This document shows positions 11,901 to 20,400 of a DNA stretch of 64,000 nt, piece by piece. Position numbers and translations under genes: made by a program. The notes under the pieces are model-generated. The model was not told the origin of the DNA, did not search any database, and was given only the letters and a program-made list of their open reading frames with translations. The DNA is taken from assembly GCF_900100165.1 (NCBI RefSeq), contig NZ_FNEO01000005.1, positions 1 to 64,000 on the forward strand, given 5' to 3'. Within the stretch, counting starts at the first letter, position 1, and each line of letters opens with the position of its first letter. The DNA comes from Flavobacterium glycines (lineage in GTDB: Bacteria > Bacteroidota > Bacteroidia > Flavobacteriales > Flavobacteriaceae).

Positions 11901-12056
11901 ACCTGTTATGGTTGCGGTTGCTGAAGATAAAGCAGCTGATTTTTCATATTCGGCATTATGATAGGAATCCGGAGAAAGCTTTCTATTTTCAGCATTTAAT
12001 TTAGTAATCGAAGTAAATAAAATTGAAAATAAAATAATCGTGTAGAGTTGTTTCAT
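5994..12056 (-). CDS. Giant T9SS type B adhesin with PKD, Ig-like and SprB repeats
   Basis: This 2020-residue protein starts with a signal peptide (about 1-22). PKD-type domains follow, marked by WDFGDG, DWGDGS and DYGDGS signatures and spread over about 150-700. Next come PKD-like modules and four Ig-like repeats built on TYQWY/TYQWW and YYYC (about 830-1260). Seven SprB-like repeats of about 75 residues (CFGxNNGSI ... GG ... AGNYxxxVTD ... GC) occupy about 1330-1860. After one more PKD domain, the last ~85 residues form the gliding-motility-associated type B sorting domain beginning YPNAFTPNKDGFND. The protein should be exported by the T9SS and held at the cell surface as an adhesin. It shares a transcript with the PorP/SprF-like gene. 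Its ligand is unknown. Confidence 0.95.
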   Translation of the reverse strand: MKQLYTIILFSILFTSITKLNAENRKLSPDSYHNAEYEKSAALSSATATITGTTSVCQGATSPVITFTGAGGTAPYTFTYTLNGVSQTISTSGTNDSVTLAVSTATAGTFVYDLVSVHDTATPVDEMTQSGTATVIVGSPTTVDFTFNNDNTCSETAIQFNSSISGMGTAIYSWDFGDGTAVSNLQNPIHQFTALGCGTSTFTVVLTVVVNGCTATKAKTITVKQKPDISFNDANNPFAVDMFNNCSNAATNPVFAIKVGNTTTSTCVSSYSIDWGDGSAVTPNATFPASHTYNLVGAYNMVITALGTNGCSNSVTYVIKNVTNPSGGIVSPGTTQNLCAPTTPINFTISNWGANSLGTVYDIDYGDGSAVVRYTQTNLESSVYFNASNPSASLNFPIPHSYTITNCPKSEFTAVLNVSNACGKTKSSVSNITVYSKPIANFTSVPKACLNANVTFTNTSTTGYGQSCTQNVIYAWDFGDGTTSSAISPTHAYATAGTYTVTLVAQGYCGFSNPVTKTICIEGPLTPSFTLSNSSGCTPLAITTTNTTDETNACLSPTYLWTVTYAAANCGTTTTIASQATKNASYNFTMPGIYTIKLTATNSCGSVNTTKTVEVKKPPTATIAAIPNSCGTASINPTATITSCAPASSTLTYAWSFPGGSPSTVTTAIPGTITYSTTGTYTVSLIVTNECGASATATQTFSVNKTPTITNTDLSQTICSGTSSAAINITSDDPSTTFSWTATATAGISGFAASGTTSIIPARIITTTNASAGTITYVVTPKIGTCAGTPVNFTINVNPAPVFTTQPVSSSVCLGGTPTQLAVALGGSVGTPTYQWYSNTSNSTTGSTLISGATNSTFDPPASAVGTLYYYCVVTLTSGGCSNLTSTIAVVTVTPQPTISQPVASQTLCTGATISTPLSVSPSGGTGTATYQWYTNTANSNAGGTLISGATNSNYTPAVYTVAGNYYYYVEVSISGSGCGSVTSNVAQVTVLDKPVITSQPIANQVLCQGETPAPLVVAGAGGNGAFSYQWYKNNENNTTTGTAISGETNAAYTPLTTTSGTQYYYCILSSGAGCSVTSAIAAVQVSVSPTITAQPLSSTVCLGGTPTTLSFTVSNGVGTPTYQWWTNTTNSNTGGTVITGQTGATYSPPATVAGTVYYYCVITFPSLSGGCSVVTTNPATVVVNEKPSIAAESTIICSSATFTVTPANSGGNSIPSGTTYTWTTPSISPSGTITGASAQSTPQTNISQTLINTSVSPSVVTYTVTPKSGTCVGSPFTVKVTVNPAINANVVINDNKCFGANNASISTNITGGIPFTSGAPYTISWVGPNSFTSSATTISNLQPGNYDLTITDNGNCPFFKTYTITEPTDIVVSVISKKDISCLGSNNGSVDINVAGGTGNYTYSWTKNGAPFAITQDISNLAPGNYQVSVKDANNCGPKTASFTITEPPLLVVSLINKTDVICFGDATGAINVNVSGGVPSASGYNFVWAGPNGFSSNIQNLTNLVAGTYNLTVTDSQFCSKNLAVTILQSTEIKVTYSTTPILCYGANNASITAAISGGIPPYQYTWSNLATTLNQTNLSAGDYTILVTDNAGCKKSQTITIPDAPIFTVNPVKKDISCFGAHDGSIALNLVGGKAPITLVWSDGSTSGLTRNNLGAGTYTATISDGTPCQIVRTFVIQEPQLLVLSANVTNAFDCDNANSGAINLLVSGGTAPFTYSWSNGATTEDLNNVPAGNYLVTVTDARGCVKTAQYSINRPLPIVIGVTTKTDVNCDTKEVKQNFTAQVSGGLPPYQLNWSSGTVSGANNQIMSTSQNGTIVLNVTDALGCKANYTFNVNIPSLGTPSFTTNSYGFTTYGFYSIEDPVQFTNTATDGFIAVSWDFGDGSLSDEINPVHIFKKEGSYIVTQRVTYPLGCAYNYTLKLEIKKGYNLMYPNAFTPNKDGFNDYFSPVFKGLTTIVFDVYDTWGGLIYSETGETIKGWDGMIKNQEAENGNYYFKVTAKTFYGAIIKDQGAFVLIK

Positions 12057-12099
12057 AATGCTTCTTTTAAATTTCTTGGGGGAAAATTTTTAAAGTCCA

Positions 12100-12107
12100 C
12101 AAATATA
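12100..12107 (-). promoter_or_regulatory. Putative -7 element for the adhesin/porP-like operon
   Basis: On the minus strand this reads TATATTTG, a match to TAnnTTTG, about 45 bases upstream of the adhesin start. No convincing -33 TTG is present. Confidence 0.45.
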
Positions 12108-12278
12108 CTCTATATCCTTTTCAGTACTTTATTATTTCGATGATTTGTATCATCAAAACCATTTTTATAACATAAAAACACTCTTTGGTTACCAAGCTGA
12201 CAACAAAATAAAACACTAACAATCAAACAAAAAGAAAAGCATTATCAATATATCAAATTCTATATTTCAGAAAAGAAG

Positions 12279-12728
12279 CTATTTCTTTATTTCCTCAAAT
12301 ACAAACTCCGGTTTAGAATAATCAATTGTATCCCCTTTTAAAAAAGAAGGAATCCCCATATAAACCGAAATTACACCTTTGCCTAATAACAATTTATTTT
12401 TCCGTTTCAACAAAGCAATAGGATACCTTTTTAAAACCCCACCGCCATAAGGCGAGTAATAAAAACTGCCCTTGATGGTATCGCCAACGATAATACCTCT
12501 TACCTCACCCGAATCTTTTCTGACTCCTTCGTATCGAATTTCATACTGGCCAAAAAAACTATTATTCTCTAATTTGGTAAAACGAAGCAGTGCTGTATCT
12601 TTATTATTAATAGCACGATAAAAATACTGCTTACCATTTTTTATGCTGTTATCACAACTAGAAAATACGACACAAAAAATAATTCCTATCTGAATTACTG
12701 CTTTTTTGGGTTTTAAGAAACTGTTCAT
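12279..12728 (-). CDS. Small hypothetical lipoprotein
   Basis: This 149-residue protein has a hydrophobic N-terminal segment ending in a lipobox-like FSSC-DN (Cys about 25), so it is probably a lipoprotein. The rest is beta-rich, with a segment RFTKLENNSFFGQYEIRY followed by a second stretch around GDTIKGSFYY. This pattern suggests a small lipocalin-like or beta-sandwich fold. I do not recognise a named family. It is divergently placed from ilvD across a ~195-base gap and has its own TATCTTTG promoter element. Confidence 0.7.
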   Translation of the reverse strand: MNSFLKPKKAVIQIGIIFCVVFSSCDNSIKNGKQYFYRAINNKDTALLRFTKLENNSFFGQYEIRYEGVRKDSGEVRGIIVGDTIKGSFYYSPYGGGVLKRYPIALLKRKNKLLLGKGVISVYMGIPSFLKGDTIDYSKPEFVFEEIKK

Positions 12729-12745
12729 TTTTATAAATCTTAAAA

Positions 12746-12753
12746 CAAAGATA
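12746..12753 (-). promoter_or_regulatory. Putative -7 element of the small lipoprotein gene
   Basis: The minus strand reads TATCTTTG, a match to TAnnTTTG, only 18 bases before the start codon, implying a leader of about 10-14 bases. Confidence 0.45.
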
Positions 12754-12860
12754 TTAATCGCTCTTTTAAATTAGTCAAAACTTTTCCAAATAAGCCGGTT
12801 TAACTTTATATTATCACAGCTTTTTCCAAAAACGGTAAGAAATAAACCTAAAAGATTACT

Positions 12861-12868
12861 TATCTTTG
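12861..12868 (+). promoter_or_regulatory. Putative -7 element of ilvD
   Basis: TATCTTTG matches TAnnTTTG and lies 55 bases upstream of the ilvD ATG. No clear -33 TTG and no attenuator-like leader peptide were seen. Confidence 0.5.
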
Positions 12869-12923
12869 CCACCGAAAAAAAATAAAACATACAAATTTTA
12901 AAAGCATATAAAAACGGCGTATT

Positions 12924-14612
12924 ATGAGAAGTGATGAAGTAAAAAAAGGACATCAAAGAACACCGCACAGATCATTATTCAGAGCAACAGGATTAGTGGA
13001 TGAAGATTTTGACAAACCATTCATTGGAGTTGCCAATTCTTATATCGAAATTATTCCCGGACATTTCTTTTTAGATCGTGTTTCAAGAATTATCAAAGAA
13101 GAAATTAAAGCTAACGGCTGTGTACCTTTTGAATTCAACACTATCGGAGTAGATGATGGGATTGCTATGGGACATGACGGAATGCTTTTTTCATTGCCTT
13201 CAAGAGAAATCATTGCTAACTCAATCGAATCGGTAATGAATGCTCATAAACTGGATGCTATGATTGCGATTCCTAACTGTGACAAAATTGTTCCGGGTAT
13301 GATTATGGGGGCTTTACGTGTAGACGTTCCTACTATTTTTGTGAGTGGTGGACCAATGAAAAAAGGACATACTAAAGACGGAGTGCCTATCGATTTGGCT
13401 ACCGCTTTTGAAGCCGTTGGAAAACACGAATTAGGTGAAATCACTGATGAGGAATTAAAAGATATCGAGTGTAATGCCTGTCCTTCAGGAGGAAGTTGTT
13501 CCGGAATGTTTACAGCTAACTCGATGAATACGTTGATGGAAGCAATGGGAATTGCTCTTCCTGGAAACGGAACTATCTTAGCTTTAACAAAAGAGCGTGA
13601 AGAATTATACCGTCAGGCTGCAAGAAGAATTTGCGAAATTGCAAAAGACGCTGCACAAACTGAAAAATTTAAATTGAAAAACATCCTTAACGAAAAAGCT
13701 GTTCGAAATGCATTTGCTGTAGACATGGCTATGGGTGGAAGTTCAAATACTGTTTTACACATGTTGGCTATCGCCAAAGAAGCTAACGTTGACTTCAACT
13801 TAGAAGACATCAACAGCATCTCTAAAAGAGTTTCGCATATTGCTAAAATCTCTCCGAGTTTATCAACCGTTCACATGGAAGACATCAACACTGCAGGAGG
13901 TGTAAATGCAGTGATGAAAGAAATGACAAAACGTGGTGATGATATCTTGTTAGACAACTTAACGATAACAGGAGAAACTTTATTAGAAAAAATCAAAGAC
14001 GCTTACATCAAAGATACTAATATCATTCACACTATTGACAATCCTTATTCTGAGGTAGGTGGATTAGCTGTTTTATACGGAAATTTAGCCGAGCAGGGAG
14101 CTGTTATCAAAACTGCCGGAATTACCGGAGACCGAGTTTTCACAGGTAAAGCAGTTTGTTTTGACGGACAACCGGAAGCTATCGAAGGAATTTTAGGCGG
14201 AAAAGTAAAAGCAGGTGATGTGGTAGTTATCCGTTACGAAGGTCCAAAAGGAGGACCTGGAATGCAGGAAATGCTTGCTCCTACTTCTTTAATCATGGGA
14301 ATGGGATTAGGAAGCAAAGTAGCTTTAATTACTGATGGTCGTTTTAGTGGAGCCACTCGTGGAGCTTCTATTGGTCACGTTTCTCCGGAAGCTGCCGAAG
14401 GCGGAATGATTGGTTTATTGAAAGACGGTGACGAAATCCACATTGATGTTGACCAATACATCTTATCAGTAAACTTATCTGACGAAGAAATTGCAAAAAG
14501 AAAAACAGAATTTGTTCCGTTGAAAAAAGAATTAACTTCAAGATGGTTAGGACAATACCGTTCTTTAGTTACTAACGCTAGTAACGGAGCTATCTTAAGA
14601 TCGGATTTGTAG
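12924..14612 (+). CDS. ilvD: Dihydroxy-acid dehydratase
   Basis: This 562-residue protein is full length for IlvD, which dehydrates 2,3-dihydroxy-3-methylbutanoate and -pentanoate in the valine/isoleucine pathway using an iron-sulfur cluster. Visible signatures are the N-terminal MRSD...[22 protein letters not shown] (about 71-84), the cluster Cys119 in IPNCDK, Cys192 in [16 protein letters not shown], and the C-terminal [20 protein letters not shown]. The position equivalent to the third Cys of [2Fe-2S] homologues is not Cys ([11 protein letters not shown]), so it resembles the E. coli-like [4Fe-4S] branch. No ilvB, ilvN, ilvC or ilvA lies next to it: a terminator follows and unrelated genes flank it. 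Confidence 0.96.
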   Translation: MRSDEVKKGHQRTPHRSLFRATGLVDEDFDKPFIGVANSYIEIIPGHFFLDRVSRIIKEEIKANGCVPFEFNTIGVDDGIAMGHDGMLFSLPSREIIANSIESVMNAHKLDAMIAIPNCDKIVPGMIMGALRVDVPTIFVSGGPMKKGHTKDGVPIDLATAFEAVGKHELGEITDEELKDIECNACPSGGSCSGMFTANSMNTLMEAMGIALPGNGTILALTKEREELYRQAARRICEIAKDAAQTEKFKLKNILNEKAVRNAFAVDMAMGGSSNTVLHMLAIAKEANVDFNLEDINSISKRVSHIAKISPSLSTVHMEDINTAGGVNAVMKEMTKRGDDILLDNLTITGETLLEKIKDAYIKDTNIIHTIDNPYSEVGGLAVLYGNLAEQGAVIKTAGITGDRVFTGKAVCFDGQPEAIEGILGGKVKAGDVVVIRYEGPKGGPGMQEMLAPTSLIMGMGLGSKVALITDGRFSGATRGASIGHVSPEAAEGGMIGLLKDGDEIHIDVDQYILSVNLSDEEIAKRKTEFVPLKKELTSRWLGQYRSLVTNASNGAILRSDL

Positions 14613-14618
14613 TTTTTT

Positions 14619-14658
14619 AGATTGAAAGATTAAAAGATTGAAGGATTTAAAAATTCAA
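14619..14658. repeat. 8-base periodic array (unit about AGATTGAA, 5 copies)
   Basis: Five contiguous 8-base units (AGATTGAA, AGATTAAA, AGATTGAA, GGATTTAA, AAATTCAA) start 6 bases after the ilvD stop. The array belongs to the set of 7/8-base periodic spacers found in gaps throughout the window. Confidence 0.7.
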
Positions 14659-14673
14659 TCTTTTTAAAATACC

Positions 14674-14714
14674 AAACCTCGTTTTACTCACTATGAGATA
14701 AAACGAGGTTTTTT
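14674..14714 (+). terminator. Rho-independent terminator after ilvD
   Basis: AAACCTCGTTTTA (14674-14686) pairs with TAAAACGAGGTTT (14699-14711), followed by a T run. Confidence 0.88.
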
Positions 14715-14734
14715 ATTATCAATCATTCTTTCAC

Positions 14735-14742
14735 TATATTTG
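14735..14742 (+). promoter_or_regulatory. Putative -7 element of the serine hydrolase gene
   Basis: TATATTTG matches TAnnTTTG, 57 bases before the ATG at 14800. It covers the upstream in-frame TTG at 14740, which argues against that codon being the start. Confidence 0.5.
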
Positions 14743-14799
14743 AAATCAAACTTTTGCTCTTTTCTCACCAATATTGTCAATTCGAAGCTTGCAGATACA

Positions 14800-16122
14800 A
14801 TGAACAAAATAATTACTCTTCTATTTTTATGTACTTTTTTCCATTTTTCCTGTTATAGCCAAAAAATAAACAAAAAGAAAATTGACCAGTTTCTTGATGT
14901 GCTTGCTTCACAAAACTTAGCAATGGGCAGTTTGAGTATTTTTCAAAATGGAAAAATAAGCTATCAAAAAGCAATTGGCTACTCTTCTATTGACAATAAT
15001 AAAAAAACTGCCACGACCATTGCAACACAATACCGAATTGGTTCCACTACCAAAATGTTTACAGCCGTCCTGATATTCCAACTTATAGAAGAAGGAAAAA
15101 TCAAACTGGAACAAAAATTAAGTGATTTCTATCCCCAACTTCCTAATGCAAATAAAATTAGCATTGCCGATATGCTTTACCACCGAAGCGGTTTGCATGA
15201 TTATACTAAAGACACTAATTATTCTGATTGGATGGATAAATCCAAAACTCCTGACGAACTTCTGGAGATTATAAAAGAAAAAGGCAGTGATTTTGAACCC
15301 AGAACAAAAAACGATTACTCTAACAGCAACTATCTTTTATTAGGTTATATCATCGAAATTAACTTCAAAATGCCTTATGCCAATGCGGTTGAGAAAAGAA
15401 TTAGCTCTAAACTCAAACTTAATGACACCTATTACGGAAGCATTTCAAATTTAAAAAACAACAGCATCAGTTCTTATAAATATGCTGAAAACAAATGGAA
15501 TCCGGTTGCAAAAACAAATTTGGATACTCATGGAGGAGCTGGTGCGCTTATCTCGACACCAACGGATATGGTTCGGTTTATTGATGCTTTATTTTCTAAT
15601 AAATTGGTCAATAAATCCAGCTTATCTAAGATGAAAACCATTATTAATGAATACGGTATGGGACTATTTTCAGATAAATACGGTTCCGAAAACAGTTTTG
15701 GACACAACGGAAGAGTCGAAGAATTTTACACCGCAGCCTGGTATTTCCCCAAGCAAAAATTGTCATTAGTCTATTGCACTAACGGAATCGATTATCCAAG
15801 AGTCGACTTGATTGAAGGGATTCTGAAAATTTGTTTCAACCAGCCCTTTACAATTCCTTTTTCTAAAAACACCAATTTAAAATCCGAAGATTTAGACAAA
15901 TACCTTGGCCAATATTCTTCCGATCAAATAGTGGTGAATTGTACCAAAAACAACACTAAATTATTGATTGAATCAAAAGGTAAAACATTTGAAGTTGAAG
16001 CCATTGCTGATAATTATTTCATGAATAAAGAATTAGGCTATTTTTTTGAGTTTCATCCCGAAAAAAGAAGCCTGCAAATTAAAGAAACCGACAATATTTA
16101 TTTCCTAAAAAAAGTGAATTAA
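14800..16122 (+). CDS. Class C beta-lactamase-like serine hydrolase (exported)
   Basis: This is a 440-residue protein from the ATG at 14800. That start gives a clean signal peptide (MNKIITLLFLCTFFHFSCYS), whereas the frame extends upstream only through a TTG inside the promoter element. The penicillin-binding/beta-lactamase fold shows S82-T-T-K85 (catalytic Ser and Lys), Y173-S-N175 and H302-N-G304 in place of KTG. A C-terminal ~90-residue beta-rich domain (about 355-440) follows. The HNG triad is typical of esterase or D-aminopeptidase/Pab87-like members, so it may act on peptides or esters rather than beta-lactams. It is likely periplasmic and transcribed alone or with the DUF1905 gene that follows. 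Confidence 0.88.
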   Translation: MNKIITLLFLCTFFHFSCYSQKINKKKIDQFLDVLASQNLAMGSLSIFQNGKISYQKAIGYSSIDNNKKTATTIATQYRIGSTTKMFTAVLIFQLIEEGKIKLEQKLSDFYPQLPNANKISIADMLYHRSGLHDYTKDTNYSDWMDKSKTPDELLEIIKEKGSDFEPRTKNDYSNSNYLLLGYIIEINFKMPYANAVEKRISSKLKLNDTYYGSISNLKNNSISSYKYAENKWNPVAKTNLDTHGGAGALISTPTDMVRFIDALFSNKLVNKSSLSKMKTIINEYGMGLFSDKYGSENSFGHNGRVEEFYTAAWYFPKQKLSLVYCTNGIDYPRVDLIEGILKICFNQPFTIPFSKNTNLKSEDLDKYLGQYSSDQIVVNCTKNNTKLLIESKGKTFEVEAIADNYFMNKELGYFFEFHPEKRSLQIKETDNIYFLKKVN

Positions 16123-16152
16123 CTTTAATTCCAATATTTTAATACCTGCTTT

Positions 16153-16650
16153 ATGACAACAGCAACAGCCTATACTTTTACAGCAACCATTGAAATTATA
16201 GGTATCAATCCTTTTGTTTTTGTACCCGAAGAAATACTGAACCACATCTTTGAAAAAGCATCTAAATCCAAAGGTCCGATTCCTGTAAAAGGTGCTGTAA
16301 ACTCCATTCCTTACACCCAAACCTTAATGAAATTTAAAAGCGAATGGCGACTGTATATCAACACCAAAATGCTTAAAAATTCCCCGAAACGAATTGGCGA
16401 ACAAATAACAATAAGCATTGACTACAATGCTGAAAAAAGAGCAATCCCCATTCACCCGAAACTTTTAAAAGCTCTAAACGACGACGAAGCTGCCAATAGC
16501 GTTTTCCAAAAATTACGTCCATCCTTACAGCATGAAATCATCCGTTATATTGCCCACTTAAAAACCGAAGAAAGTATCGATAAAAACATTTTAAAAGCGA
16601 TTGATTTTTTATTAGGCAAAGGAAAATTTGTGGGGAGAGAAAAGCCTTAA
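16153..16650 (+). CDS. DUF1905 / YdeI-type protein
   Basis: The 165-residue product has an N-terminal DUF1905 small beta-barrel (about 5-95; motifs FVFVPEEI, VKGAVNSIPYTQTL and GEQITISIDYN). A C-terminal helical YdeI/OmpD-associated segment follows (about 100-160; LKALNDDEAANSVFQKLRPSLQHEIIRYI is the diagnostic region, not quoted in full). Members are small cytoplasmic proteins of unknown biochemical role; some YdeI homologues have been linked to antimicrobial-peptide tolerance. It lies 30 bases after the serine hydrolase and may be cotranscribed with it. The family call is good; the function is unknown. Confidence 0.8.
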   Translation: MTTATAYTFTATIEIIGINPFVFVPEEILNHIFEKASKSKGPIPVKGAVNSIPYTQTLMKFKSEWRLYINTKMLKNSPKRIGEQITISIDYNAEKRAIPIHPKLLKALNDDEAANSVFQKLRPSLQHEIIRYIAHLKTEESIDKNILKAIDFLLGKGKFVGREKP

Positions 16651-16905
16651 AAAAACCTCTTATTTAAGGAATATCCTCAATTATTTAAAGATAGTGCGGA
16701 ATTATATATTCCATGCCCATAAAATTGAGCAATTATAAAGCTTATCAACAACACGAAGACTTGACAGCTTTTGGGAATAAAACACTCAAACTAACAGTTG
16801 TACAATTACAATTATCATAAAAAACAGCTTTCTAATATCAATTTCATATTACAAATATTTTTCAAAACGATGCAGAGAATCAAATAATATCTTACTTTTG
16901 TCTTT
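16651..16905. other. Intergenic region before the metal-resistance operon
   Basis: These 255 bases hold no credible gene. The only signal I see is the TACTTTTG promoter element at 16893-16900. I saw no att-like repeats or integrase remnant that would mark an island boundary. Confidence 0.5.
16893..16900 (+). promoter_or_regulatory. Putative -7 element of the RND efflux operon
   Basis: TACTTTTG matches TAnnTTTG and ends 5 bases before the GTG at 16906. If used, transcription would start at or next to the start codon, making a leaderless or near-leaderless mRNA. Confidence 0.45.
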
Positions 16906-17298
16906 GTGAAAAAAATAATTGCGATATCATTCCTATTTGTATTTCTCTCTGCCAATACAGAGTTAGGACAGTTATTGAAATTACCCAACTTAATTGAACA
17001 CTTCGCAGAACATCGCAATCACAAAGGCGAAAACAATGTAACATTTCTTGATTTCGTAAAAAGTCATTATAGTGATAATTGTCAACATTCTGATACTGAC
17101 AAACACGACGAGCATAAAAACTTACCTTTCAAAACAATCAATACAAACATCAATACGGTTATTGCTTTTGAGAATCAACCTTATATTTTTTTCAAAAAAC
17201 CAATCAATATTAGCATAAAAAATACTGTTCCTCTTTACAAAGAGTTTTATACCTCTAACGTTTTTACTTGTATTTGGCTTCCTCCTAAATTGAGTTAA
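16906..17298 (+). CDS. Small exported His-rich protein heading the metal efflux operon
   Basis: The 130-residue frame begins with GTG; no ATG lies near enough to preserve the signal-peptide-like start (KKIIAISFLFVFLSANTELG). The middle is rich in His and acidic residues (HFAEHRNHKGEN about 28-40 and SHYSDNCQHSDTDKHDEHK about 53-71), suggesting transient binding of a divalent metal in the periplasm. The last third is hydrophobic. It is the first gene of a putative operon with the fused CzcA-type pump (122 bases downstream) and its adaptor. Similar small proteins of unknown function head heavy-metal RND operons in Bacteroidetes. A metal-binding or sensing role is inferred. Confidence 0.65.
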   Translation: MKKIIAISFLFVFLSANTELGQLLKLPNLIEHFAEHRNHKGENNVTFLDFVKSHYSDNCQHSDTDKHDEHKNLPFKTINTNINTVIAFENQPYIFFKKPINISIKNTVPLYKEFYTSNVFTCIWLPPKLS

Positions 17299-17316
17299 TG
17301 ATTTTTTTTATAATAG

Positions 17317-17349
17317 CTAATTAGTAATTTTCATAAAAATACTAATTAG
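17317..17349. promoter_or_regulatory. Inverted repeat between the small His-rich gene and czcA-like gene
   Basis: CTAATTAGTA (17317-17326) is the reverse complement of TACTAATTAG (17340-17349). The inner arms TTTT/AAAA also pair, giving a 15-position stem with one mismatch. It lacks a following T run, so it is more likely an operator or an mRNA-processing hairpin than a terminator. Confidence 0.5.
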
Positions 17350-17420
17350 ATGTTAGAATGCTGTTTGCTATTTATTTGTAGCGATATGGCCGTTTTATCA
17401 ATTTCATTAATTTCAAAATT

Positions 17421-20400
17421 ATGTTGAATAAAATCATAGAATTTTCTATAAAAAATAAACTCATAGTAGCTTTATTTACCCTTGCGCTTATTGGTTATGG
17501 TATCTATCAATTTACCAAATTACCGATTGATGCAGTTCCCGATATCACAGACAATCAGGTACAACTAATCACTTCTGCCCCATCTTTGGGTGCCACCGAT
17601 ATTGAACGTTTAATCACATTTCCAATTGAACAGGCTAATAGTAATATTCCGGGGCTAAAAGAAATTAGAAGTTTCTCCCGTTTTGGTTTATCAGTAGTTA
17701 CCATCGTTTTTGATGACGCAACCGATGTTTATTGGGCAAGACAACAAGTAGCCGAAAGACTGAGTACTGTAAAAGACCAAATTCCAAACGGAATTGGAGA
17801 ACCCTTTCTGGCACCCGTAACCACAGGTTTAGGCGAAATTTATCAATATGCGATAAGAGCCAAACCCGGATTTGAGAAAAAATACAATGAAACCGAATTA
17901 AGAACGATACAGGACTGGATTGTACGCCGTCAATTGTTAAGTGTTGAAGGTGTTGCCGAAGTGAGCAGTTTTGGCGGAAAACTAAAGCAATTTGAAATTG
18001 CAATTGACCCAAACAAACTACAATCTTACAATATTACCATTGCTGATGTTTTCACCGCTTTAGAAAAAAACAACCAAAATACAGGAGGTGCCTATATCGA
18101 AAAAGGTCCAACTGTTTTATATATCCGAAGCGAAGGGCTAATCAATACAATCGAAAATATAAAAGACATTGCTATAAAAAACACCAATAACGGAAGTCCT
18201 TTATTTATCCGTGATGTTGCAGATGTACGTATTGGCAGTGCTATTCGTTACGGAGCAATGACCTATAACGGTAAAGGAGAAGTTTCCGGTGCTGTAGTAA
18301 TGATGTTAAAAGGTGCTAACAGTAATGTTGTTATTCAAAATATTAAAGAAAGAATTGCACAAATTGAAAAAACATTACCTGACGGAGTGATAATAGAACC
18401 GTTTTTAGATCGTACCAAAATGGTTAATAATTCGATTGCTACCGTTGGTAAAAACTTAATTGAAGGAGCCTTAATTGTTCTGTTTGTTTTAATATTCTTT
18501 TTAGGAAATGTAAGAGCCGGTTTAATTGTGGCTTCTGTAATTCCATTGGCAATGTTATTTGCTGTAATACTGATGAATATATTTGGCGTAAGCGGAAACT
18601 TAATGAGTTTAGGCGCATTAGATTTTGGTTTAATTGTCGATGGCGCTGTAATTATTGTCGAAGCCTGTTTGTTTAGTTTACACAGCCGAAAGCAGGGAGA
18701 AATTACACAAAATCAAATGGATGACGTTGTTTTAGAAACTTCAACACGAATGCGAAATGTTGCCGTTTTTGGCGAGTTAATTATCTTAATTGTTTACATT
18801 CCAATCTTCACATTAAGAGGTATCGAAGGAAAAATGTTTTTGCCAATGGCGCAAACAATTGCTTTTGCTCTGTTTGGTGCTTTCGTTTTATCATTGACTT
18901 ATGTTCCTATGATGACATCTTTATTTTTGAATAAAAAGATCATTCATAAACAAACTTTTTCAGACAGAATGGTGGAAAAATTGGAAAATTTCTATCAGCC
19001 GCTTTTAGAAAAAGCATTAGCGATCCCAAGAAAAATAATTGGAGTCACACTAACATTATTCGTTTTGGCTATCATTACACTTTCGTTTATGGGTGGGGAG
19101 TTTATTCCGTCACTAGAGGAAGGAGATTTTGCGGTAGAAACCCGTGTTTTGCCCGGAAGTAATTTACAGACTTCAATGACAGCCATCTCACAGGGTGCAA
19201 AAATATTATTAGAGAAATTTCCGGAAGTAGAAAAAGTAGTAGGTAAAACAGGAAGTTCCGAAGTACCTACTGACCCAATGCCAATTGATGCCAGCGATAT
19301 GATGGTTATTCTAAAAGATAAATCCGAATGGACATCTGCAGCAACTTTCGATGAATTATCAGAAAAAATGGCAAAGGAGCTTGAAGCTGTTCCGGGTGTT
19401 TCTTATGGTTTTCAATATCCTGTTCAAATGCGTTTCAACGAATTAATGACCGGTGCCAGACAGGATGTAGTTTGTAAAATATTTGGCGAAAACCTCGATA
19501 CTTTAGCGTTATATGCTAACAAATTAGGAAAAATTGTAAATACCGTCAAAGGTACTTCCGACCTTTATATAGAAAGCGTTACCGGAATGCCTCAGATTGT
19601 AATTGATTATAACCGGGCTGCCATTGCTCAATACAATCTCAATATCGAAGATATTAATCGAATTGTAAACACAGCATTTGCAGGACAAAGCACAGGATTA
19701 ATTTATGAAGATGAAAAGCGTTTTGACTTAGTGGTTCGTCTGGCAGGAGAAAAAAGAAAGGATTTAGCAGACGTTCAAAATTTATTGATTCCTACGCCAA
19801 ACGGTTCACAAATTCCTTTATCGCAATTGGCAAAAGTAGCCATTACAGAAGGGCCAAATCAAATACAAAGAGAAGATGCCAAACGCAGAATTGTAGTTGG
19901 GTTTAATGTGCGTGGTCGTGATGTGCAAAGTATCGTAAAAGAATTACAGGACAAAGTAGGCGCACAAATTAAGTTCCCGGCAGGCTATTACCCTACTTAT
20001 GGCGGTGCTTTTGAAAACTTAAATGCAGCCAAACAACGATTAATGATTGCTGTTCCTATTTCATTATTATTAATTTTTATTTTGTTGTATTTCGCTTTCA
20101 AATCTCTTAAACAAGGATTATTGATTTACTCTGCAATTCCTTTGTCAATGATTGGTGGAATATTCTTTTTAGCATTGCGTGGAATGCCTTTCAGTATCAG
20201 TGCGGGAGTTGGATTTATTGCTTTATTTGGTGTGGCGGTTTTAAATGGCTTGGTTTTAATAGCCGAATTCAACCGTATAAAAAAATCAGGCGAAACCGAC
20301 TTAAAAGCAATTGTATTACAGGGAACAAAAATACGTTTGCGACCTGTGTTAATGACAGCACTTGTAGCATCATTAGGATTTTTACCAATGGCAATAAGTA

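Noticed and set aside
5994-12056. Regularly spaced repeats in the giant adhesin resembling a CRISPR or satellite array
   Set aside because: The repeats are protein-level (Ig-like, PKD, SprB) with diverged bases and an intact reading frame through all of them, so they belong to the gene.
14740-14799. Upstream in-frame TTG start for the serine hydrolase
   Set aside because: It lies inside a TAnnTTTG promoter element, would precede the signal peptide with 20 unrelated residues, and the ATG at 14800 is followed by a clean signal sequence.
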